DNA from: Papio anubis
Taxonomy: Eukaryota; Chordata; Mammalia; Primates; Cercopithecidae
DNA length: 64,000 nucleotides
Direction of reading: 5' to 3'
Assembly: GCF_008728515.1 (NCBI RefSeq)
Contig: NC_044996.1
Coordinates: 99,083,287 to 99,147,286, forward strand
In this document: positions 45,025 through 56,790 of the stretch, piece after piece
Numbering within the stretch: the first letter of the stretch is position 1
Layout: every line of letters begins with the position of its first letter
The notes under the pieces: model-generated
Database searches by the model: none
Told to the model about the DNA's origin: nothing
Seen by the model: the letters and a program-made list of their open reading frames with translations, nothing else
Program-made: the position numbers and the translations under genes

Positions 45025-45192
45025 AGGCCTAAAAATGGATGAAAAGGCAGCAACTATATTACATAAATTTATGACAATATATCTTTTTGGTATATTACTG
45101 GATGAATTGTTGGATTTGAATTGCAAAAATTTTGTATAGAATTTTTGCATCTGTGTTTCCGAGGGAGATTGGTCTATAGTTTTCTAGTATTA

Positions 45193-45596
45193 TGGGTCTT
45201 AGTTTGCTAGGCTGCCATAACACAGTACCACAAACTAGGTGGCTTAAAGAACATAAATTATTTCACAGTTCTGGAGTCCAGCAATGTGAAATCAAGGTGT
45301 TGGCAGGCTTGGTTCCGCCTGAGGGCTGTGAGGGAAAGATCTGTTCCAGGTCTCTTTTCTTGGCCATCTCTTTTCTGTGAATTCACATTGTCTTTTCTCT
45401 GTATGAGTCTGTGTGCAAATTTCCCCTTTTCATAAGGACACCAGCCATATTGGATTAGGGCCCACTCTAATGACCTTGTTTTAGTTTTATTACCTTGGTA
45501 AGGACCCTGTCTCCAAATAAGGTCACATTCTAAGGTACTAGGAGTTGAAACTTCGATACCTGAATTTGGGGAGGGGGTGTACAATTCAACCCATAA
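45193..45596 (-). mobile_element. MLT1-type MaLR LTR in L1M, minus strand
   Basis: From tgggtcttagtttgctaggc to tacaattcaacccataa. 5-bp duplication TATTA at 45188-45192 and 45597-45601, within continuous L1M text. Confidence 0.75.
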
Positions 45597-46266
45597 TATT
45601 ATCTTTGTCCATTTTATTGTCACAGTCATTTCAGCCTCATAGAATGAGTCAGAGTATTCCCCTGTCTTCAAGTTTTTGGGAGAGATTGTGTAGGATTGGT
45701 ATTATTTTTTCCTTATTTTGGCAGAATTCACCAGTGAAATCTTTGAGTCTGGAGTTTTCTTTGTGGAAAGATTTTAATGACATATTCAATTTAAAAAATA
45801 GACATAGGGTTGCTTGGATTATCTATTTCTTCAGGTGAACTCTAAAGTTTGTGTCTTTCAAATAATTTGTCCATTTCATCTAAGATGTTGAATGTATTAT
45901 TTATAATATTCTCTTATTATGCTTTCACTATTGGAAAGATCTGTAGTAATGTCCACTTTCTTATCTGTGATGTTGGCAATTTATCTTTTTTCTTGATCAC
46001 TTTGGCTAAAGGTTTATGAATTTTATGGATCTTCTCAGATAAGTAGCTTTTGTTTTTCTTGATTTATTTCCTTTCTTATACTTTAGGTTTAATTTCCTGT
46101 TGGCTTTTAGTTTCTTTGAGTAGAAGCTGAGGTCATTGATTTGAGACTATTCTTTTTCAAATATGCGATTCAATGCTGTAGAATTTCCTTAAGTATTGCT
46201 TAAGCAGTATCCCACAAATTTTGATATGCTGTCTCTTTATTTTAATTTAGTTCAAAATATTTTCTA

Positions 46267-46552
46267 GGCCGGGCACAGTGGCTCACACCTGTAATCCCAG
46301 CACTTTGGGAGGCTGAGGTGGGTGGATCACCTGAGGTCAGGAGTTCAAGACCAGCCTGGCCAACATGGCGAAACCCGTCTCTACTAAAAATACAAAAATT
46401 AGCTGGGTGTGGTGGTGGGCACCTATAATCCAAGCTACTCAGGAGGCTGAGGCAGGAGAATCACTTGAACCCAGGAGGCAGAGGTTGCAGTGAGCCGAAA
46501 TCACACCACTGTACTGCAGCCTGGGTGACAGAATGAGACTCTGCCTCAGGAA

Positions 46553-46560
<8 letters not shown>
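46267..46560 (+). mobile_element. Alu: AluS-like, plus strand
   Basis: Full-length Alu whose A tail runs into an AT microsatellite. Flanks atattttcta and atatatttcta are similar. Confidence 0.95.
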
Positions 46561-46596
<36 letters not shown>

Positions 46597-46612
46597 GTAT
46601 ATATATATATTT
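46560..46612. repeat. (AT)n/(GTAT)n microsatellite at Alu tail
   Basis: Alternating at/gtat units directly after the Alu A-tail, the common origin of such repeats. Confidence 0.95.
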
Positions 46613-47030
46613 CTAATTTCACTTTAAATTTCATCTTTGACTCACAGATTATTTAGAAGTCTAATATTTGGTTCCCAAATATTTGGGGATTTTCCAGATA
46701 TTATTCTGTTATTGATTTCTAATTTAATTTCATTGTGGTCAGAGAACATATGTTTTATGACTTGAATTCTAAGTTTATTATGACCTGTGTCTCCAAATAC
46801 AGCTTATCTTGGCAAATATTTCATGTATACTTGAAAAGAATGTGATTTTGCTATTGTTGGGTGGGGTGTTCTATAAATGTTAATTTTGTCAAGTTACTTG
46901 ATAATATTAAGTATACTATATCCTTGCTAGTTTTCTGTCTACTACCTCTGTCAATTATTGAGAGGTGTTTTGAAATATCAGACTTGTTGACTTGGCTATT
47001 TCTCTTTGCAGTGCTGTCAGTTTTTTCTTT

Positions 47031-47564
47031 TAACTTTTATTTTGGTTTGGGGGTACATGTGAAGATTTGTTACGTAGGTAAACACGTGTCACGAGATTTT
47101 GTTGTACATATTATTTCGTCACCCAGGTATTAAGCCCAGTACCAAATAGTTATCTTTTCTGCTCCTCTCCCTCCTCCCATCCTACCCCATCAAGTAGATC
47201 CCAGTGTATGCTGTCTCCTTCTTTGTGTTCCTAAGTTCTTATCATTTAGCTCCCACTTATAAATGAGAACATGCGGTATTTGGTTTTCTGTTCTTGTGTT
47301 AGTTTGCTAAGAATAATAGCTTCCAGCTCCATCCATATTCCTACAGAAGACATGATCTCATTCTTTTTTCGTGGCTGCATAGTATTCCATGGTGTATATG
47401 TACCACATTGTCTTTATTCAGTTTGTCATTGATGAGCATTTAGATTGATTCTATGTCTTCGTTATTGTGAATAATGCTTCAATGAACATTTGTGTGCATA
47501 TGTCTTTATGGTGTAATGATTTACTGAGTATATACCCAAAGCAATATAAATCATTCTGCCATAA
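47031..47564 (-). mobile_element. L1: Younger L1 3' end (L1PB/older L1PA-like), minus strand
   Basis: gtttgggggtacatgtgaag, cacccaggtattaagcccag, atggtgtatatgtaccacat. 12-bp duplication agttttttcttt at 47019-47030 and 47565-47576. Strongly 5'-truncated, inside the L1M. Confidence 0.88.
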
Positions 47565-47803
47565 AGTTTTTTCTTTATGTGTTTTGATACTTTATTAATA
47601 GATGCATATTTAGTATTTTATCATTATGAAATGATCTTTTTTATCCCTGGTAATATTCTTCACTCTGAAATCTGCTTCGATATTAATATAGCCACTCCAA
47701 CTTTCTCTTGATTAGTATTAGGATAGTATATATTTTTGGTTCTTTTACTATTTGTATCCTCATATTTAAAGTTCATTTCTTATAGGCACCATGTAGTTGA
47801 GTC

Positions 47804-48097
47804 TTTTTTTTTTTTTTTTTTTTTTTGAGACAGAGTCACACAGGCTGGAGTGTGGTGACACAATCTCGGCTCACTGCAACCTCCACCTCCTGGGCTAAAG
47901 CAATTCTCATTTCTCAGCTTCCCAAGTAGCTGGGATTACAGGTGTGCACAACACACCTGGCTAATTTTTGTATTTTTAGTAGAGATAGGGCTTCACCATG
48001 TTGGCCAGGCTGGTCTTGAACTCCTGGCCTCAAGTGATCTGGCCACCTCGGCCTCCCAAAGTGTTGGGATTACAGGCATGAGCCACTGCACCTGGCC
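47804..48097 (-). mobile_element. Alu: Alu, minus strand, small deletion
   Basis: Antisense Alu with a long T run. gagacagagtcacacaggct lacks the usual 'ttgctctgttgccc'. Confidence 0.93.
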
Positions 48098-48978
48098 TTC
48101 TTTTTAAAGTTAATCTGACATCTCTATTTTTATATTAAGATGTTTCACACTTTTAACATTTAGTGTGATTAGTATTGTTGGTTTAAAGTTACCAACCTAC
48201 TTTCTCCCCTTGTATGTTTCAACTCCCCCAGTTCCCTTTTTCTAAATTTTATGCCTTCTTTTGAATGACTTAAGCATTTTTATTATTCTATTTTCTCTGA
48301 TAACTTAATAGGCATAACATTTTTGTTATTTCAGTGGTTGTTTTGGAGTAAATAGTATGCATCTTTAACTTATCACACTCAACCTTTTAGTGATATTGTA
48401 CCACTTTCGTGTAGAATATAAGAACTTTGCAACATTATGTTTCTGTTTTTTCCCTCCCAACTTTAGTGCTATTGTCATAGTTTTATTTCATATGTGTTGC
48501 AAATTCCACCAACATTGTTATTTAAATTATATTATTTAATGATATTTCTAAGAGATTTAAATAATAAGAAAAAACTTACATATTTACCCATGTATTTACC
48601 TTTTTGGGAGTATAGACTTATATTTCCATCTGATACCAGTTTCCTTCTGTCTGAAGGATATCCTTTAATTATTTCTTGTAGTGTGTCTGCTGGTGATGAA
48701 TGATTTTGTCTTTAGTATGTCTGAAAGAGTCTTTAGCTTTCCCTTGTTTTTGAAAGACATTTTCTCTGGGTATAGATTTCTAAGTTCACAGTTTTTTTTT
48801 AGTACTTTAAAAATATTGCTTCACTGTTTTCTGACTTGCATTGTTTTTGTGGAGAATCTGCTATCATTCTTATTGTTCCTCTGTATACATGATGTCTTTT
48901 TTCTCTTGCTGCTTTTGTGATTTTTATCTTTATCACTGTTTTACATCACTTTGTTTATGATGTGCCTTGGTGTAGCTT

Positions 48979-49284
48979 TGTTTGTTTTGTTTTATGTTTT
49001 CTGAGACAGAATCTCACTCTGTCGCCCAGGCTGGAGTGCAGTGGCATGATCTCAGCTCACTGCACCCTCTGCCTCCGGGGTTCAAGTGATTCTCATGGCT
49101 CAGCCTCCCGAGTAGCTGGGATTACAGGCATTTGCCACCATGCCCGGCTAATTTTTGTATTTTTAGTAGAGATGGGGTTTCACCACGTTGGCCAGGCTAG
49201 TCTCGAACTCCTGACCTCAAGTGATCTGCCCGCCTTGGCCTCCCAAAGTACTGGGATTACAGGTGTGAGCCACCACGCCTGGCC
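48979..49284 (-). mobile_element. Alu: AluS-like, minus strand
   Basis: Full antisense Alu with a tttgttttgtttta tail inside L1M. Confidence 0.93.
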
Positions 49285-50782
49285 AGATGCAGTTTTATTC
49301 CTATTTCTTGTGATTGGGTTTATAAAGTTTCTTAGATCTTGAAATTTGGAAAAATTTTGGCCATCATTTCTTCAAATGTGTTTCTCTGCCTCCCCGCTCT
49401 CCCTATTCCCATTTCAGAACCTTGAATTGCACATCCATTAGGTTGCTTGTAGGCAGAGCTAAATGATGCTCTGTTTTTTTTTCCCTTTAGTTCTTTTTTT
49501 ATTTTCAGTTTTTCTTTCTGTGTTGCAGTTTGTATAATTTTTATTGCTATGTTTTCAAGTTTGCTAATTTTTTTCTTCTGCAGTGCCTAATCTGACATTA
49601 ATCCTATTGGTGCGTTTAATCCTATTGGTGCGTTTTTTTTTTTATCTCATTCATTTTCATTCGTATCTCTAAAAATTTTATTTGGGCCCCTGTAAATATC
49701 TTTTATGTATCTACTTTTCTTTTTTAATGTATGAAATACAGTTTTAAATTTTTTTCTAATATTTTACTATTCTAACCACTATATCTGTTCTGTGTCAGTT
49801 TTCATAGAGCAATTTTTCTGCTCATTTTGGGTTATATTTTCCTGGTTATTCCTGGAAATTTTATATTTGATCCCAGATATTGTGAATTATACCTCTTTGA
49901 GTGCCCGATACTTTTGTAGCCTAAAATTATTCTGGACTTTTTTTTTCACATTTACAGTTAAGTTACTCGGAAACTGTGTGATATTTTGAGTCTTGCTATT
50001 AAGATTTGATAGTTGGATCCAAAGAAGTGTTTATTCTAGGGCTAGTCATTCACCACTACTGATGCAAGACCCTTCTGAGTACTTAAGCCAATGTCCTGTT
50101 AATTTTGAGGCTTTTCATTCTGGATGGTGGGATCAGGCACTGTTTATTACCCTATGTGAGGGGCTGGCACTATTGTCTGTAATCCTTTTGGGTGGCTCTT
50201 CCTCTGGCCTCAGGTAGTTTCCTCACACAGAGGCACTGATCATTACTCATTTGCATATGCAGGAGGACCCTCTGCAGACCCCTGAAATTCTCTTCATACG
50301 CAGCTCTCTCCTCTCTGGGACTCTTTTATGAGAACTCTTGCTGACTTGGTCTTCCCAAACTCTCAGATTTGTCTCTTCGAATCAGAAAATCACTGGGTTC
50401 TGTCTGCATTTACCCTTCCTGAAGCGTGGCCTGGAAAATCTCTCAAGGCTGTAAGAAGGATAAATGATAGAGCTCATCTCCTTTGTTTTCTGTCTCTAAT
50501 GGATCACTGTCCTTCATTTTCTGATGTAGTGTGTCTTGCAAACTGCTATTTCATGTAACTTGTCTGTGTTTTAGTTGTTTCAGCATGCAGGTTAAATCCA
50601 CGCTGCATTACTCCACGTTGGCCAGAAATGGAATCTTCACAGGATTACTTTCATGACCTATAAAGAAAAATTTTGTTATTAATCCTTTTTGTTTTCTGTA
50701 GTGACTACACGTTTCCATTCCTTTACCGAGGTTCTAGAAGCTCTGGCAACGTCTATTATTAGCCTTGAAATTTACCCGCCAC

Positions 50783-51401
50783 ACTGTAGACTAGTTCAAC
50801 CATTGTGAAAAACAGTGTGGTGATTCCTCAAGGATCTAGAACTAGAAATACCATTTAACCCAGCCATCCTATTACTGGGTATATACCCAAAGGATTATAA
50901 ATCATGCTGCTATAAAGACACATGCACACGTATGTTTATTGCGGCACTGTTCACAATAGCAAAGACTTGTAATCAACCCAAATGTCCACCAGTGACAGAC
51001 TGGATTAAGAAAATGTGGCACATATACACCATGGAATACTATGCAGCCATAAAAAAGGATGAGTTTGTTTCCTTTGTAGGGACATGGATGCAGCTGGAAA
51101 CAATCATTCTCAGCAAACTATTGCAAGAACAGAAAACCAAACACCACATGTTCTCACTCATAGGTGGGAATTGAACAATGAGATCACTTGGTCACAGGAA
51201 GGGGAACATCACACACTGGGGCCTATTGTGGGGAGGGGATAGGGGGGAGGGATAGCATTAGGAGGTATACCTAATGTAAATGACGAGTTAATGGGTGCAG
51301 CACACCAACATGGCACATGTATATATATGTAACAAACCTGCACGTTGTGCACATGTACCCTAGAATTTAAAGTATAATAGTAAAAAAAAATTAAAAAAAA
51401 A
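50783..51401 (+). mobile_element. L1PA: L1PA, plus strand, 5'-truncated
   Basis: About 0.62 kb holding the C-terminal end of ORF2 (frame 50932-51174 with IYTMEYYAAIKK), the 3'UTR and an A-rich tail. Flanks aaatttacccgccac (50768-50782) and aaatttacccaccac (51402-51416) differ by one base. ORF2 is only a fragment. Confidence 0.95.
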
Positions 51402-51529
51402 AAATTTACCCACCACTTTGGCTGGTGTTCTCTTGCTATTAAATCCAGAACTAAATTGACAGATGGAATATAAAGCTGCAAAGGGTATTTGACAAAAGAA
51501 AAATGCAATAGAATGAGCTCTCCATTTGT

Positions 51530-52110
51530 ATTAATTATCTGTTGCTGCATTACAATTTCCACAAACTTATCAGCTTAAAACAATGCACATTTATTTCCTT
51601 TTAGTTTCTGTGTGTCAGGAATCTGAGCATGACTTAGTTGGGTTGTCCACTTCATTCTCTCATGCGGCTGCTATCATGGTGTCATCCAGGGTTGGGGCCT
51701 CATCTGGAGGCTTGAATGGAGAAGGACCTACTTCCAAGCCCATGTGGTTGTTGGCAGGATTCATTTCCTCAAGGGATGATGGACAAAATTCCTCAGTTTT
51801 TTTGCTGGCTGTTTGTGGAAGGCCATCTTTAGTTCTTTGCCACCTGGTCCTCTTCATTGGGAATATTATAGCATGGCAGTTATTTTATCAAAGCAAGCAA
51901 AGCAGAGAGCCAGTTAGCAATACAGAAGTTACAATCTTCTGTAAAGTAACCACAGAAGTGATATCCTATTACCTTTACTATATTCTATTTGTTAGAAGTA
52001 GGTTCCACCTATACTGAAGGGCAGAGGATTTTGCAAGGGCATAAATACCAGGGGGTATTGGGATCATTGAGGGCCATTTTAGAGTCTGTCCACCATTCTT
52101 TCCTTTCCTA
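51530..52110 (-). mobile_element. MaLR/MLT1-like LTR remnant, minus strand (probable)
   Basis: Same family as 20140-20620: taattatctgttgctgcatt, cagcttaaaacaatgcacat, gtgtgtcaggaatctgagca, ccatgtggttgttggcagga. The 144-codon frame here is a chance reading of the repeat. Confidence 0.5.
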
Positions 52111-52138
52111 GAGGGGAAGAAAGTATAGACTTCTTTTA

Positions 52139-52340
52139 AATATATATAATATATATATATAATATATATATGTGTGTGTATAATATATAAAAATATATGT
52201 GTGTATATATAATATACATATAAGTATAATATAATAGATGTGTATGTATCTATATAAAATATAAAAATATGTGTGTGCATATATACACATATATGTATCA
52301 TATATATGTGTCTATATAATATATATAATGTGTATATATT
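52139..52340. repeat. AT/GT-rich microsatellite block
   Basis: About 200 bp of alternating ta, atat and tgtg units with self-complementary stretches. Confidence 0.95.
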
Positions 52341-52609
52341 TGTTTTTTCTTCTTAAGCCTAGTAAGTCCTATCAGCAGAAAACAGCTGATTGAATAGAAA
52401 ACGAACATGTCAGAGACACAGCACTAAGATATGTTTTGGGGAAGGAAGTCTTATGGTCTAATTGCCTTAATTCCCCTACCTTAGAGGGAGGCGGTTCTGC
52501 TTTAACCCCTACCTCCTATCATACACCCTTTTCTACAGAGTGGTGGTTCTTTATCCTTAGAAAATTATCTTGCCATCAGAAACCATTTAAACTTATTTAA
52601 CTTGCTTTA

Positions 52610-52735
52610 ATTATTATTTTATTCAACAAGCATTTGTCAGGTATCTACTCTGTAACAGGCCGCATACTAGATGTCAGGAATAAAGTAGTGAATAAGAGAG
52701 TCCGGTCTCCTAGTGTAATAAAAAATTTCATAGCA
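52610..52735. mobile_element. MIR3/L2-like fossil
   Basis: tcaacaagcatttgtcaggt, atctactctgtaacaggc, then aataaagtagtgaataagag resemble an L2/MIR3 3' end. Confidence 0.4.
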
Positions 52736-52754
52736 GACAAATATTGATTTCCCT

Positions 52755-52845
52755 GGGGTCAAGACTGCATTGACTGCCTAGGACCATGCCTGGCACATAG
52801 TAGCCCCTCAATAAATAAATCTTTGTTGAATTGAATTGTAGGCAT
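52755..52845 (+). mobile_element. L2: L2 3' end, plus strand
   Basis: accatgcctggcacatagta, then gcccctcaataaataaatct and gttgaattgaattg. Confidence 0.65.
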
Positions 52846-52969
52846 CAGAAGTTTGGGGGTTCAACATGATATTTTCAGCAATGCCCATAAGACTGTTGAA
52901 TAAACTGAGGCCCAGAAGGTGCGCTGGCTGCTCCTGACAGCTTTCCATGGACAGAAAGATTTGAGACTT

Positions 52970-53266
52970 GGCCGGGCGCGGTGGCTCAAGCCTGTAATCC
53001 CAGCACTTTGGGAGGCCGAGACGGGCGGATCACGAGGTCAGGAGATCGAGACCATCCTGGCTAACATGGTGAAACCCCGTCTCTACTAAAAATACAAAAA
53101 ACTAGCCGGGCGTGGTGGCGGGCGCCTGTAGTCCCAGCTACTCGGAGGCCGAGGCGGGAGAATGGCGTGAACCCGGGAGGCGGAGCTTGCAGTGAGCTGA
53201 GATCGCGCCACTGCACTCCAGCCTGGGCGACAGAGCGAGACTCCGTCTAAAAAAAAAAAAAAAAAA
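52970..53266 (+). mobile_element. AluY: Young AluY of Old World monkey lineage, plus strand
   Basis: ggctcaagcctgtaatccc, gagacgggcggatcacgagg, aactagccgggcgtgg and gagctgagatcgcgcc. It has some but not all of the markers of the 27760-28054 copy. Almost undamaged, with a long pure A tail. Duplication aaagatttgagac at 52955-52967 and 53267-53279. Confidence 0.92.
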
Positions 53267-53279
53267 AAAGATTTGAGAC

Positions 53280-54445
53280 CTCAGAATACATGGAACTCAT
53301 CTGCCTGCGTTTGACTTTCTCCAAGTATTTGCCTGTAGAAACTCTTTATGAGTCAATGTAAATCAGTAGTTTCCATGGAAGCAAAATGAACTTGCGGAGA
53401 TATGGAAAATACTAAGGTGTTCTAGCACTGCCGAGGGTGTGTTGTTTTTAGTTGTGGAGGCCTACTTATCATTTGGCAATCCACAAGTGTGTTATTTTTT
53501 CACTTTCATTAACCAGTTTCTTCAGAAAGGTACTGGAAGACTGAAGTTCTGCCTGGCTCAGGACTTGGTAAAATATTTAGTTTTGAAATCCCCAAATTCC
53601 ACATTGTGAACTTCCCACACCCGATCAAAGGAACTGACATAAGGGATTTAACCCTTACTGAAGAGAAGTTTTAGCCCTTAATATTACCTTTCTCAGGTCA
53701 TTTGCATTTTAAGTCATAGCTTATTTTGAAATTAAATGTTTTAGCAATCACTTATTCATGAATCAAACGTAATTGGACACCTATTGCGTACCAGGTATTG
53801 TGCTGAGATCTAGGGACACAAAAGGAAGGAAGCATAACATCTTCATTAGCAAGTTCACCATCTTTGTCAGGGCCACCATGTACAGTTGTGCAGGTTCTTG
53901 ACTGAACAAGGGTATTTGACTGAGTTAGCTACCTTCTTCTAATTTTGACAGAGGTGTTTTATGAACAAGCAGTTGTTCTAGGTTTCATCTCCATTATTAA
54001 ATCTGGAGTTCCCAATCTGGGGGTAATAACTTTTGGAGCCCAAGAACTCCTAAAAATGTTATCCAAAATTGTGTGTATGTGTTTTTCATTTTTCTGGGAA
54101 AGAATTTATCTGATCTTCAAATATGTATGAACTCCCAAATATTTAAAATCATTGGATTTAATGACTTTTCTAAGTCACTTCAAGTCTTCCGAATTAGGCA
54201 GGACATAAATCATTCATAAACAAACTGACAAATAAATAGAAGAAATTCCAGGCACTAGAAATTAAGTTATTTTAGGTTACATGGCATTTTTTTTTTAATC
54301 CTCTAATGTCACACCAAGTAGATAAATGCCAATCCTATTAGTGATCTAAAGCTGTTTCTTGTCCAAGGTTTATCTAGAAACCTGCAGCTATGTCTTGGGA
54401 AGAAACATGTCTGGTAATGCTCAGTTCTGTCCTACAGTGTATGGA
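53280..54445. other. Unassigned stretch, low repeat content
   Basis: No repeat recognised, except a possible MIR3-like segment at 53750-53825. No coding frame that I can support. Confidence 0.4.
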
Positions 54446-54662
54446 AAGGAAAGGCTTTGGAGTCTGATATTTCTGGGTTCAAATCCCACTTCCAGGATTA
54501 TTAATCATGAGCTCTTAGGCAGATTCTCAGTTTCTTCATCTACAAAATGAAATAATAATACATTACAGAAAGATTTTTATTATTGAATGGGATAAGGTAT
54601 GCCACATGTCTGGCACATAGTAAACCCTGATGATGTGGCAATAACAGTTATTATTATTACTT
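54446..54662 (+). mobile_element. MIR: MIR, plus strand
   Basis: ctttggagtctgatatttct, gggttcaaatcccacttcca, cagtttcttcatctacaaaa, then gtctggcacatagtaaaccc. Confidence 0.85.
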
Positions 54663-54917
54663 AAATGAATTCTAAAAAGAATTCTATGGCCAATTTACCC
54701 AGCCTTAAAAAGAAATCCTAAAGAATTTAGTAATATTTAAATATCAACTGCACCAAAACAACAAAATGTCCCAAAGCTCTATGGCTTTTAGACTATCTTA
54801 CTGATCTAAAAAGCTGAGATTTAGCAGGGCTTCTAGAAGGGGTAAGAGGCTCAGAAAATCCTTTCTCTAAATGGCAACGATAAAACCGGACAAAGTTATC
54901 AAAAACAACCACTTAAT
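54663..54917. other. Unassigned stretch
   Basis: No gene or repeat recognised. Confidence 0.4.
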
Positions 54918-55220
54918 GGCCGGGCGTGGTGGCTCATGCCTGTAATCCCAGCACTTTGGGAGGCCGAGGTGGGCGGATCATGAGGTCAGGAGTTCAAGAC
55001 CAGCCTGGCCAAGATGGTGAAACCCCACCTCTACTAAAAATACAAAAATTAGCCAGGCATGGTGGTGCATGCTTGTAATTCCAGCTACTGGAGAGGCTGA
55101 GGCAGAGAATTGCTTGAACTCGGGAGGCAGAGGTTGCAGTGAGCTGAGATCGCGCCACAGTACTCCAGCCTGGGTCGCAGAGGGAAACTCTGTCTCAAAA
55201 ACAAAAACAAAAGCAAAAGC
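54918..55220 (+). mobile_element. Alu: AluS-like, plus strand
   Basis: Full Alu with an aaaac/aaaagc tail. Flanks aaaacaaccacttaa (54902-54916) and aaaacaaccgcttaa (55221-55235). Confidence 0.95.
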
Positions 55221-55235
55221 AAAACAACCGCTTAA

Positions 55236-55599
55236 AGACAAAATTGACTAAAGGCATACAACAAGTTGAAGAGTGTTTATTCATGAAATTTTAGTGAATA
55301 TCTATAAAAACAGGCTCTAGGACTTCTCTAATTCCTTTACCTTAGCTTCACAATTCTACCCAGGTGGGACAGACTGTGAAAAATGGCAGCTCCGCAGCCC
55401 TGCAAGAAAGTGGTGGCTTTATCTGGAGCAGAACTTGGAAAATTCCATGCCTGGATAACTGTCAAAAACAATACCAAGCTCAGTGGCAAATAATCAGGAA
55501 AGAACAACATCGCAGTTAGCCTGAGGTCACAGTACTGGTTGGGAAAAGCAACAGAATGACATCTAGCCAGAAATTTATGTAGAACTACAACCAAAATGA
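55236..55599. other. Unassigned stretch
   Basis: No gene or repeat recognised; may already be L1M. Confidence 0.35.
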
Positions 55600-56790
55600 G
55601 GTCAAATTCTAAATTAATGACAGAGGGAAATTTGGGAAATCCATAAATATTTGGAAATTAAACAACACACATCCATATAATGCATAGGTCCAAGAGGAAA
55701 TCATATGGGGAATTCGAAAATATTCTTAGCTAAATGAAAACAAAAACATCACACTATATCAAAATTTAGAGGATGCAGCCAAAGCAGTGCTTAGACAGAA
55801 ATTTATAGCTGTAAACACCTATGTTAGAACAGAAGAAAGCTTTCAAATAAATAATTTAACCTTCTACTTCAATAAACTAGAAAAATAAAAGCAAGCTAAA
55901 CCAAAAGCCAGCAACAGGAAGGAAATAATAAAGACTAGAACAAGAATGAAACAGAAAACAAACAAACAAAAAAAGAAGAAAATCAATGGAACCAAAAGTT
56001 GATTTCTTGAAAAGATCAACAAAATTGACAAAATTTAACCAGACTGACCAATAAGAAAAGAAGATACACATTGCCAAACTTGAGAATGAAAGAGGAGACA
56101 CCACCACCAAATTACAGAATTTAAAAGGATTATGTGGCAATATTATGAACCACCTTATGCCAAGAAATAAGGCAGTTTAGATGAAATAAATCACATTTTT
56201 AGAAAGATATAAATTATCAAAAATGACTGAAGAAGAAATAGAAAATATATGTAAATACAGAACTAGTAAATAAATTGAATTGGTAAATAAAAATCTGCCC
56301 ACAAAGTAAAGCCCAAGCACAGATGACTTCACCAGTAAATTCTGCCAGACATTAAAAAAATAAATAATAGAAATCCTTCACAACTTTCCCTATAAAACAT
56401 GGGAAGAGGAAACACTTGCCAATTCATTCAATAGAACCAGTATTACCCTGAGAGCAAAATCAGACAACACATCACAAGAAAAGAAAACTATACCAATATC
56501 CCTCATGGAATTAAACACAAATATCTTGGACAAAATATTACCAAATCACATGCAGCAACATATAAAAAGCATTATACAGTGTGGCAACTGTGATTTATCC
56601 CAGGAATGCAGGGTTGATTTAATAGCCAAAAATTAAGTAATGTAATGTGCCATGTTAATAGGATAAAGGACAAAAACCTCACAATCATCTTAATAAACAC
56701 AGAAAAGCACTTGTCAACATCCAACACCCATTCCTGATAAAAACCCTCAACAAACTAAGAATAGAAGGTCTAAAGATATAGAATAAAACC
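55600..56790 (+). mobile_element. L1M: L1M ORF2 part, plus strand
   Basis: Sense L1 landmarks: gcagccaaagcagtgcttag, gaaatttatagctgtaaac, gttgatttcttgaaaagatc, acaaaattgacaaaatttaa, ctgccagacattaaa, gtgatttatcccaggaatgc. It breaks off where an LTR begins and resumes at about 58795. Confidence 0.85.

Larger units (their letters stand above)
45025..50690 (-). mobile_element. L1M: L1M, minus strand, long copy reaching the 5' region
   Basis: Antisense ORF2 (ttggtctatagttttctag, cctcatagaatgagtcagag, cattgtggtcagagaacata), then the L1M-type upstream region (atttcttgtagtgtgtctgc, atcatttcttcaaatgtg, ccttgaattgcacatccatt) and a 5'UTR-like end to about 50690. Interrupted by an MLT1-like LTR, a plus-strand Alu, a microsatellite, a younger L1 3' end and two antisense Alus. 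No intact frame. The right end is approximate. Confidence 0.75.

Noticed and set aside
51583..52017. 144-codon frame
   Set aside because: Lies inside an MLT1-like repeat that also occurs at 20140-20620 without a matching frame.
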